This document shows positions 1 through 5,849 of a stretch of DNA of 12,121 nucleotides, piece after piece. The DNA comes from Flavobacteriaceae bacterium. GTDB taxonomy: Bacteria; Bacteroidota; Bacteroidia; Flavobacteriales; Flavobacteriaceae. The notes beneath the pieces were generated by a model. The model was not told where the DNA came from and ran no database searches. It saw only the letters and a program-made list of their open reading frames with translations. Position numbers and translations under genes: made by a program. The stretch spans positions 1 through 12,121 of the forward strand of contig JAESTG010000149.1 in assembly GCA_016763715.1 (NCBI GenBank). The letters run 5' to 3'. The first letter of the stretch is position 1. Every line of letters starts with the position of its first letter.

Positions 1-2
1 CT

Positions 3-443
3 GGCGTTATTAGGAAGCATCGTTTATGGGAAGTTTTTCTAGTGGAGAAACTCAAGTTTCATTGAGATGAAGTACATGAAATTGCCGAGCAGTTAGAACA
101 TGTTCATTCTGAAGAGCTCATTGTTCGTCTAGATAAGTATTTGGGACACCCAGACTTTGATCCGCATGGTGACCCCATTCCAGACAAACACGGGAATGTA
201 AAACCCACTGAAAAAAAGTTATTGTCCAAATTGGAGAAGAAACAACGCGGTATATGCGTAGGCGTTAAAGAAACTGGAAGTGAATTTCTTCAGTACTTAG
301 ACAAAAGAAATATTACCATAGGCACCCAAATCAATGTGTTAGGGAAAGAGTTTTTTGATGGTTCCATGATTATTGAAGTAGGAAGAGATCAATTTTTTAT
401 CTCCAAAAAAACAGCAGAAAACTTATACATACAAACCAACTAA
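3..443 (+). pseudogene. DtxR/MntR-family metal-dependent repressor, 3' part, interrupted by in-frame TGA
   Basis: One reading frame runs from the window edge to the TAA at 441-443 and reads as the C-terminal two thirds of a DtxR/MntR-type regulator. It begins with GVIRKHRLWEVFLVEKLKFH, followed by EVHEIAEQLEHVHSEELI, the usual dimerisation/metal-binding helices rich in His and Glu. Next comes LGHPDFDPHGDPIP and a C-terminal FeoA/SH3-like domain (about 233-437). The DNA-binding winged helix would lie before the window. Codon 63-65 is TGA, where family members have Trp (pattern F-x-W-D-E-V-H), so the frame is broken just before the metal-binding helix. A start at the later TTG (141) would remove most of the metal-binding region and is not credible. 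The gene ends one base before the next start, so it looks like the first gene or regulator of the metal-import operon. It could be a true pseudogene, a strain-specific mutation or a base-call error. The family assignment is firm; loss of function is inferred. Confidence 0.85.
63..65 (+). other. Premature TGA in the metal-repressor frame
   Basis: The codon after ...KLKFH is TGA, followed by DEVHEIAEQLEH in the same frame. Trp (TGG) is expected here in flavobacterial DtxR-type regulators, so a single G-to-A change explains it. The sequence on both sides is otherwise open and well conserved in character, with no frameshift, which suggests a recent event or a sequence error. Confidence 0.8.
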
Positions 444-444
444 A

Positions 445-1248
445 ATGAAATATTTACCTGTACTCTTTTTAATTATTCTCTTCGGAATTGAAACAAAAGT
501 GATTGCTCAAGATACTGAAGAAACATCTGAATTGATTACAGACCGCCCTGATGCAACCGAATCTCCCAATACAGTTCCAATAGGGTCATTTCAAATTGAA
601 ACTGGAGGTTTTTACACCTCTTTTGAAGAAACAATCGACGGAAATAAAGTCAAACAAGAAGTTTTAGGTTATAATACCACACTCATCCGATACGGAATCT
701 TAGACAATTTAGAATTTCGATTAGGGTGGAATTTTGAAGAAGGACAAACCACCATCAATGGCACGAAACTCATGAACGTGGCTAGTGGATTTTCGCCACT
801 ACTAGTTGGAATGAAAGTAAACATTGTTCAAGAAAATGGATGGCTACCCACCATTGGATTGTTGGGTCATTTGTACCTGCCAGTTAGTGCAGGAAATGAC
901 TATAAACCACAAACTACTGGTGCCGATTTCCGCTTTTCATTTGATCACTCACTTTCTCCAAAATCTGGACTTGGATACAATATTGGTGCACAATGGGGTG
1001 ACGATTCACCCGAAGTAGCCTACGTTTATACATTAGTGTACGGCTATAGCGCCACAGATAAGTTCGGTTTATATGCTGAAGTGTATGGTGATTTGCCTGA
1101 AAATAATTCAGCAAACCATTTTTGGGATGCTGGACTCACCTATTTATTAACGCCCAATTTACAAATAGATGTGACCATTGGAAGCAGTATAACTAACGGG
1201 CAAGACTTACTATTGGCGGCAGGTGTTAGCTATAGAATTCTAAAATAA
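445..1248 (+). CDS. Outer-membrane beta-barrel 'transporter' (Phenol_MetA_deg-like)
   Basis: 267 residues. A signal peptide spans about residues 1-22 (hydrophobic LPVLFLIILFGI, cleavage near VIAQ). The mature start carries the motif TDRPDATESP followed by GSFQIETGGF, typical of the family often annotated as transporter or 'MetA-pathway of phenol degradation' outer-membrane protein. The rest alternates polar and hydrophobic residues with many aromatics (GWNFEEG, FRLGW, YAEVYGDLPE) and ends SYRILK, consistent with a beta-barrel of about 12 strands. It starts one base after the repressor stop and ends five bases before the metal-binding lipoprotein gene, so it is almost certainly co-transcribed with both. 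Its place in the operon suggests, by inference, passage of metal or a metal complex across the outer membrane. The phenol label in the family name should not be taken as its function. Barrel and secretion are fairly sure; the substrate is unknown. Confidence 0.8.
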   Translation: MKYLPVLFLIILFGIETKVIAQDTEETSELITDRPDATESPNTVPIGSFQIETGGFYTSFEETIDGNKVKQEVLGYNTTLIRYGILDNLEFRLGWNFEEGQTTINGTKLMNVASGFSPLLVGMKVNIVQENGWLPTIGLLGHLYLPVSAGNDYKPQTTGADFRFSFDHSLSPKSGLGYNIGAQWGDDSPEVAYVYTLVYGYSATDKFGLYAEVYGDLPENNSANHFWDAGLTYLLTPNLQIDVTIGSSITNGQDLLLAAGVSYRILK

Positions 1249-1253
1249 AGACT

Positions 1254-2162
1254 ATGAAATACATATCTATTATACTATTAACTATTAGCTTTATAGGGTG
1301 TAAAGATGTCCCTGAAAAATCTGATAAACTCAATATAGTTACCACCACATCGATGATTACTGATTTAGTGAAAAATATTGGAGGTGAATATGTGGACATC
1401 AATGGATTGATGGGTGCTGGTGTTGATCCTCACCTCTATAAAGCAAGTGAAGGGGATGTTTCTAAACTTTACAACGCAAATATTATTTTTTACAACGGCT
1501 TGCACCTTGAAGGCAAATTAGTAGAGGTATTTGAAAAAATGGAAAGCCCAGATAAAATTCAAGTGGGATTAGCCGATGCATTGGATGAGACTACCCTCAT
1601 TGGCTCCGAGTATTTTGCTTCAAATTACGATCCGCATGTTTGGTTCGATATTGAATACTTTAAATTATTCGGAAAGAAAGTAGCCCAAGTGTTATCTGAT
1701 AACGATCCAGCTCATGCGTTACAGTATGCTGAAAACGAAAAAATTTATATCGCAAAATTGGATGCCTTACAAGACGAAATACGAGCTACAATTGGAAGTC
1801 TCCCTGTAGAAAAACGAATTTTGGTAACCGCCCACGATGCGTTCAATTATTTCGGTAAAGCCTATAATTTTGAAGTAGTAGGGCTTCAAGGGCTTTCTAC
1901 AGCAACCGAAGCTGGAGTACAAGACGTACAGCGACTTTCAAGTTTTATTATTGAGAACAATGTCAAAGCTATTTTTGTAGAAAGTTCGGTTCCTCGAAGA
2001 ACTATTGAAGCACTTCGAGAAGCAGTAAAATCTAAAGGACATAATGTAGTTATTGGAGGTTCTCTATTTAGTGACGCATTGGGAAATCCCGATACCGCTG
2101 AAGGAACTTATATAGGTATGTTTCGATATAATGTAAACACCATTGTCAACGAATTAAAATAA
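1254..2162 (+). CDS. Metal ABC transporter substrate-binding lipoprotein (TroA/ZnuA/MntC family)
   Basis: 302 residues. It has a short lipoprotein signal with Cys16 (SFIGC), so the mature protein is probably anchored to the inner membrane facing the periplasm. The cluster A-1/SBP_bac_9 fold is shown by [18 protein letters not shown] near the N-terminus, [10 protein letters not shown] (His60), YDPHVWFD (His128), [10 protein letters not shown] (His194), [11 protein letters not shown] and [10 protein letters not shown] (Asp274). These four residues line up with the His-His-His-Asp metal site of TroA. There is no His-rich loop of the kind seen in many ZnuA proteins. Length is normal for the family. 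The stop overlaps the ATPase start by one base (TAATG), indicating translational coupling. It should deliver a divalent metal (Zn, Mn or Fe) to the two permeases downstream; the metal cannot be settled from sequence. Family assignment is secure. Confidence 0.93.
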   Translation: MKYISIILLTISFIGCKDVPEKSDKLNIVTTTSMITDLVKNIGGEYVDINGLMGAGVDPHLYKASEGDVSKLYNANIIFYNGLHLEGKLVEVFEKMESPDKIQVGLADALDETTLIGSEYFASNYDPHVWFDIEYFKLFGKKVAQVLSDNDPAHALQYAENEKIYIAKLDALQDEIRATIGSLPVEKRILVTAHDAFNYFGKAYNFEVVGLQGLSTATEAGVQDVQRLSSFIIENNVKAIFVESSVPRRTIEALREAVKSKGHNVVIGGSLFSDALGNPDTAEGTYIGMFRYNVNTIVNELK

Positions 2163-2899
2163 TGAAAAACAACATCGCCATTAAAGTGGACGACCTTACC
2201 GTCGCCTATAATTATAAGCCAGTTTTATGGGACATCGACCTTGTCATTCCCGAAGGCATATTGATGGCCATTGTTGGCCCTAACGGAGCAGGTAAATCAA
2301 CTTTAATTAAATCAATACTAGGGATTATCAAACCCATCGCGGGTAGTGTTTCAATCTACGGCAAACCATACAACCAACAGCGGAAACTAGTGGCCTATGT
2401 CCCACAAAAAGGTAGTGTAGATTGGGATTTTCCAACTACAGCTTTAGATGTAGTTACGATGGGCACTTATGGAAGCTTAGGCTGGATTAAACGCCCTGGG
2501 CAAAAAGAAAAGAAAGCAGCATTGGAGGCATTAGAAAAAGTAGGCATGTTATCCTTTAAAAATAGGCAGATTAGCCAATTGAGTGGAGGACAACAACAAC
2601 GAATCTTTTTAGCACGCGCACTGGTTCAAAATGCATCTATCTACTTCATGGATGAACCATTTCAAGGGGTAGATGCTTCTACTGAAATTGCCATTATCAA
2701 TATTTTAAAAGAATTGAGAAAGGCAGGAAAAACCTTGATAGTCGTTCATCACGATTTACAAACTGTTCCAGAATATTTTGATTGGGTGACTTTCTTAAAC
2801 GTTAAGAAGATTGCTACTGGACCCGTGAAGGAGATTTTCAATGACGCTAATCTAACAAAGACCTACGGAATCAATTACAAAGTAGCCGTCAACAAATAA
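2162..2899 (+). CDS. Metal ABC transporter ATP-binding protein (TroB/ZnuC/MntB-like)
   Basis: 245 residues, the usual size for a stand-alone ABC ATPase. All catalytic motifs are intact: Walker [10 protein letters not shown] (residues 39-47), Q-loop in [14 protein letters not shown] (about 78-91), signature LSGGQQQR (140-147), Walker B YFMDEP (161-166) and switch His in VVHHDL (His197). The Q-loop continuation VDWDFP and the sequence [10 protein letters not shown] are characteristic of the Mn/Zn/Fe importer branch. It acts on the cytoplasmic face, powering uptake through the two ABC-3 permeases that follow. The start overlaps the stop of the binding-protein gene by one base. A 50-base gap with interleaved inverted repeats separates it from the first permease, the only sizeable gap within the importer genes. 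Confidence 0.95.
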   Translation: MKNNIAIKVDDLTVAYNYKPVLWDIDLVIPEGILMAIVGPNGAGKSTLIKSILGIIKPIAGSVSIYGKPYNQQRKLVAYVPQKGSVDWDFPTTALDVVTMGTYGSLGWIKRPGQKEKKAALEALEKVGMLSFKNRQISQLSGGQQQRIFLARALVQNASIYFMDEPFQGVDASTEIAIINILKELRKAGKTLIVVHHDLQTVPEYFDWVTFLNVKKIATGPVKEIFNDANLTKTYGINYKVAVNK

Positions 2900-2903
2900 C
2901 TAA

Positions 2904-2936
2904 CCAGATACAAATTCAAAGATTATCTGGAATTTG
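2904..2936 (+). repeat. Two interleaved inverted repeats between ATPase and first permease genes
   Basis: CCAGATA (2904-2910) is the reverse complement of TATCTGG (2924-2930), and CAAATTC (2911-2917) is the reverse complement of GAATTTG (2930-2936). The arms are in the order A-B-A'-B', so the two 7-bp stems cannot both form as simple hairpins. They are either alternative hairpins or a strained pseudoknot. The element ends 13 bases before the permease ATG and could affect its translation or act as an intra-operon pause or processing site. The function is inferred. Confidence 0.45.
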
Positions 2937-2949
2937 AAGCTTTTATAAA

Positions 2950-4074
2950 ATGAATATTTACGAATATTTTGAACTTTTATTCACCGACTACACCCTAAGA
3001 ACAATCACTCTGGGAACAGCTGTTCTAGGTGCCATTTGCGGCATGTTAGGCACCTTTGCTGTGCTTCGGAAGCAAAGTCTATTAGGTGATGCTATTTCGC
3101 ATGCTGCGCTCCCCGGGATTGCTTTGGCTTTTCTAATTACAGGAACCAAGGATTCTAATGTTTTATTAATTGGCGCCCTTGTTAGTGGACTTATTGGCAC
3201 ATTTTGGATTCGGGGTATCATTACCAAAACTCACCTCAAAACCGACACTGCTCTAGGGTTAATTCTTTCTTTATTTTTTGGCTTCGGAATGTTATTGCTC
3301 ACGTTTATCCAAAAACAACCCAACGCCAATCAAGCAGGTCTTGATAAATACTTGTTTGGGCAAGCAGCCACACTACTAGAAAAAGATGTATTCCTAATGA
3401 TGATTGTCACTGGAATTTGTCTATTTATATTGCTCCTTTTTTGGAAGGAATTCAAAATCTTATTGTTTGATGCCGATTACACCAAAACCTTAGGTTTCAA
3501 CACCCGCTTTATCGATATCCTCATCACATTTTTCATTGTTTTAGCAATTGTAATGGGGCTTCAAACGGTAGGTGTTATTTTAATGAGTGCTATGTTATTG
3601 GCTCCAGCCGCTGCGGCTAGACAATGGACAAATAAACTGAGTACCATGGTTGTTTTAGCTGCAATTTTTGGTGCTTTCTCTGGCGTATTTGGCACTGCAA
3701 TAAGCGCCAGTCAAAATAACCTATCTACTGGCCCAGTCATTGTGTCGGTGGCAACAGTATTTGTTTTGTTTTCCTTTATTTTCTCTCCTGGTAGGGGGCT
3801 ATTGTTTCGCGAAATTAGATTTCGGAAAAACCGTCGGGACTTAGAACTTCAAAAGACACTTCAATTTATGTATGGTATTGCACAAACTCATGAAAACATC
3901 TCACACCCACACGCTATCAAAATTTTGAACGACTTTCAGGGGTATACCCGAAAAACACTTCAGAAATTAGAAGAGAAAAATTGGATTACACTATCTGGAC
4001 AGCAATGGGCTATGACTACAAACGGGTTCAAAAAAGCGAAAAATTTATACAACCAACAGGAACAAGATGACTAG
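2950..4074 (+). CDS. Metal ABC transporter permease (ABC-3 family) with C-terminal winged-helix tail
   Basis: 374 residues. Residues 1 to about 283 are the hydrophobic ABC-3 permease core with roughly eight membrane segments. It includes the conserved coupling stretch LLGDAISHAALPGIALAF (44-61) and MSAMLLAPAAAARQW (212-226). ABC-3 permeases normally end soon after the last helix (here SFIFSPGRGL). This one continues about 90 residues into the cytoplasm. The tail at about 297-367 reads as a small winged helix like the N-terminal domain of DtxR regulators, with TRKTLQKLEEKNWITLSG as recognition helix plus wing and MTTNGFKKAKNLY resembling the LT-x-x-G-x-x-x-A end. It overlaps the next permease gene by eight bases, and the pair probably form a heterodimer. 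The permease call is secure; the tail's fold is inferred and its function unknown. Confidence 0.92.
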   Translation: MNIYEYFELLFTDYTLRTITLGTAVLGAICGMLGTFAVLRKQSLLGDAISHAALPGIALAFLITGTKDSNVLLIGALVSGLIGTFWIRGIITKTHLKTDTALGLILSLFFGFGMLLLTFIQKQPNANQAGLDKYLFGQAATLLEKDVFLMMIVTGICLFILLLFWKEFKILLFDADYTKTLGFNTRFIDILITFFIVLAIVMGLQTVGVILMSAMLLAPAAAARQWTNKLSTMVVLAAIFGAFSGVFGTAISASQNNLSTGPVIVSVATVFVLFSFIFSPGRGLLFREIRFRKNRRDLELQKTLQFMYGIAQTHENISHPHAIKILNDFQGYTRKTLQKLEEKNWITLSGQQWAMTTNGFKKAKNLYNQQEQDD

Positions 4075-5227
4075 CCCACAGATAGAAATACAATTAATTG
4101 CCATAGTCGTGGCGGCAGCATGTGCTATTCCTGGGGTGTTTTTAGTACTTCGGAAAATGGCGTTGATTAGAGATGCAATTAGTCATTCTATTTTACCCGG
4201 GATTGTAATAGGTTTTTTTATCACTCAAGACCTCAACTCTCCTTTGCTTATCCTATTGGCTGCCATAACTGGGGTAATTACAGTGATTTTGGTAGAGGCC
4301 ATTCAAAAAACGGGATTGGTGAAAGAGGATACCGCCATTGGTTTGGTATTTCCTGCTCTCTTCAGTATTGGGGTGATTCTCATCGCAAAGAACGCCAATG
4401 ATATACACTTAGATGTGGATGCCGTTTTATTGGGAGAGCTTGCCTTTGCTCCTTTTGATAGGTTATTAATGTCTGGGATAGATTTGGGGCCAAAGTCACT
4501 TTGGATTATGGGGAGTATTTTAGTGATAACTCTCATTTTACTCTTCCTATTCTTCAAAGAACTAAAAGTAAGCACTTTCGATGTGGGTCTATCCTCTGCT
4601 TTGGGGATTTCGCCTGTTGTGATGCACTATGGTCTAATGTCTGTTTCCTCGATTACTGTTGTAGGTGCCTTTGATGCGGTAGGTGCCATTTTGGTAGTTG
4701 CTCTTATGATTGCACCAGCCGCAATAGCGTATTTATTGACTTCAGATTTAAAGAAAATGATATTGATTTCCGTTGGGTTTGGTGTCTTTTCTGCCATAGC
4801 TGGATATTGGTTGGCGCATTTGCTTGATGCATCTATCTCTGGATCAATCACTACTGTTTTAGGGTTTACATTTTTACTAATTTATTTATTTGCTCCTCGG
4901 AAAGGGTTGTTGGCGGTTCTTTATCGTCAAAGACGCCAACGTATTGAAGTCTCCCTCATTACCTTCTTACTTCACCTAACAAATCATTCCGAAGAAAGTG
5001 AAAGACATATTAATCATTTAAACGAGCATATTAATTGGCAAAAAATACAATCGAAAACGGTACTGGATCTTGCTGAAAAGAACAATATGATCTCCATTAC
5101 AAACAATGTTGTTTCACTCACCAACAAAGGAAAAGAGTTTACTACCCTCGCTTTGGAATATATTATGACCAATAGAGATGAAAAAATCGAACATATGAAA
5201 GATGACTTTTTTCTATTTAGGGGATAA
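4067..5227 (+). CDS. Second metal ABC transporter permease (ABC-3 family) with C-terminal winged-helix-like tail
   Basis: 386 residues. The core of about 280 residues has the ABC-3 hallmarks MALIRDAISHSILPGIVIGF (31-50), KEDTAIGLVFPALFSIGVIL and VVALMIAPAAIAYLL (210-224), with about eight membrane helices ending at YLFAPRKGLL. A cytoplasmic tail of about 100 residues follows. Residues about 292-361 look like a second winged helix (SKTVLDLAEKNNMISITN, then VSLTNKGKEFTTLALEY), and the protein ends in an acidic and aromatic stretch HMKDDFFLFRG. It resembles the preceding permease in overall plan but differs in sequence, so the two are diverged paralogues forming the importer channel. The start lies inside the end of the upstream gene (eight-base overlap), implying coupled translation. 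It is the last gene of the importer operon; no terminator hairpin is seen before the next promoter. Confidence 0.92.
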   Translation: MTSPQIEIQLIAIVVAAACAIPGVFLVLRKMALIRDAISHSILPGIVIGFFITQDLNSPLLILLAAITGVITVILVEAIQKTGLVKEDTAIGLVFPALFSIGVILIAKNANDIHLDVDAVLLGELAFAPFDRLLMSGIDLGPKSLWIMGSILVITLILLFLFFKELKVSTFDVGLSSALGISPVVMHYGLMSVSSITVVGAFDAVGAILVVALMIAPAAIAYLLTSDLKKMILISVGFGVFSAIAGYWLAHLLDASISGSITTVLGFTFLLIYLFAPRKGLLAVLYRQRRQRIEVSLITFLLHLTNHSEESERHINHLNEHINWQKIQSKTVLDLAEKNNMISITNNVVSLTNKGKEFTTLALEYIMTNRDEKIEHMKDDFFLFRG

Positions 5228-5251
5228 CATACTTTGGCACACTTTTTCCAG

Positions 5252-5259
5252 TACCTTTG
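5252..5259 (+). promoter_or_regulatory. Bacteroidota-type -7 element for the small secreted protein gene
   Basis: TACCTTTG matches TAnnTTTG exactly and sits 17 bases before the ATG at 5277. TTTG at 5233-5236 may serve as the -33 element, although the 15-base spacer is a little short. The downstream gene can therefore be expressed apart from the metal-import operon. Confidence 0.5.
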
Positions 5260-5276
5260 TTATATAGACCTATCCT

Positions 5277-5681
5277 ATGAAAAAGCTCAGCCTCATTTTA
5301 CTTTTATTAGTTTCCACTTTCACCTTTGCACAAACCGAAATTGCAGTAACACCTCAAATTACATTTAAAATTGGATTAGAAACGACTGTTACTAGCGATG
5401 GAGTCGCCATTCAATTTCACGAGGTACTTGAAGATTCACGCTGTCCAGAGAATGTACAATGTGTTTGGGCGGGACAAGCTAGGGTTAAAGTAACCGTTTC
5501 TACATCCGAAATGCCAGAAAAAACGTTGGAATTAATTGTTGGCAAAAAAGAGAAAAATATCCTATATGTCGGAAATGACTTTGTGCTAAAAGCAATAAAC
5601 CTTGCGCCCTATCCTATTGCCACAAATGTTCAAAACAAAGAGTATATTCTATTTATATTAAAGGAAAAGGTGTCTAATTAG
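5277..5681 (+). CDS. Small secreted protein with Cys-pair motif RCPENVQCVWAG
   Basis: 134 residues. There is a clear signal peptide (MKKLSLILLLLVSTFTFA, then QTEIA), so the protein is exported. The mature part is predicted to be mostly beta-strand. It carries a central motif DSRCPENVQCVWAGQARVKV with Cys56 and Cys62, which could form a disulphide in the periplasm. Similar short proteins with an R-C-P-x-x-x-x-C-x-W-A-G motif occur widely in Bacteroidota without a known role; I recognise the pattern but not a named function. It lies between the metal ABC operon and the feo operon. Its stop overlaps the stop of the convergent FeoB-associated gene by four bases. Metal binding through the Cys pair is possible but not shown by sequence. 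Confidence 0.85.
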   Translation: MKKLSLILLLLVSTFTFAQTEIAVTPQITFKIGLETTVTSDGVAIQFHEVLEDSRCPENVQCVWAGQARVKVTVSTSEMPEKTLELIVGKKEKNILYVGNDFVLKAINLAPYPIATNVQNKEYILFILKEKVSN

Positions 5682-5836
5682 TGACAACCACAATCCTTCT
5701 TTCCACATTTCGTTTTATCTCCATCTAAAGTACCTAAAGACTGTTGTTTCGTCTCGAAAATAGGATTCCAAACGAACTTTTTCAGCAAAAAACCTGCTGC
5801 TATACAAAAAGTGGTAATTACAAAAATAGTTTGCAT
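5678..5836 (-). CDS. FeoB-associated Cys-rich membrane protein (52 aa)
   Basis: A short frame reading MQTIFVITTFCIAAGFLLKK, then FVWNPIFETKQ, and ending TKCGKKDCGCH. It has one N-terminal membrane helix (about residues 3-18) and a Cys cluster at the C-terminus (Cys44, Cys49, Cys51, then His52). This is the architecture of the FeoB-associated Cys-rich membrane family (FeoB_associated), which accompanies feoB in many Bacteroidota and Firmicutes and is thought to assist Fe(II) uptake, much as FeoC does elsewhere. The ATG lies 13 bases after the feoB stop on the same strand, so it is the last gene of the feoA-feoB operon. Its TAA (5678-5680) overlaps the TAG of the convergent gene (5679-5681). 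It is short enough to be missed by gene finders. Confidence 0.9.
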   Translation of the reverse strand: MQTIFVITTFCIAAGFLLKKFVWNPIFETKQQSLGTLDGDKTKCGKKDCGCH

Positions 5837-5849
5837 ACTATAAAGATAC

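Noticed and set aside
63..65. Genetic-code change with TGA read as Trp
   Set aside because: Trp codons in the intact genes checked are TGG, and no other intact gene contains an internal TGA, which would be unlikely in an AT-rich genome using TGA for Trp.
141..443. A 100-residue gene starting at TTG 141
   Set aside because: It begins in the middle of the DtxR-type protein, just after its metal-binding helices; conserved coding continues upstream in the same frame on both sides of the TGA at 63.
914..1114. Various short frames opposite or inside the large genes, for example at 824-1018, 914-1114, 2988-3227, 4303-4575, 4627-4851, 6253-6474, 8691-8912, 9305-9487, 9709-9927 and 11846-12073
   Set aside because: They lie entirely within strongly supported genes in other frames, show no recognisable motifs and have no promoter or spacing support.
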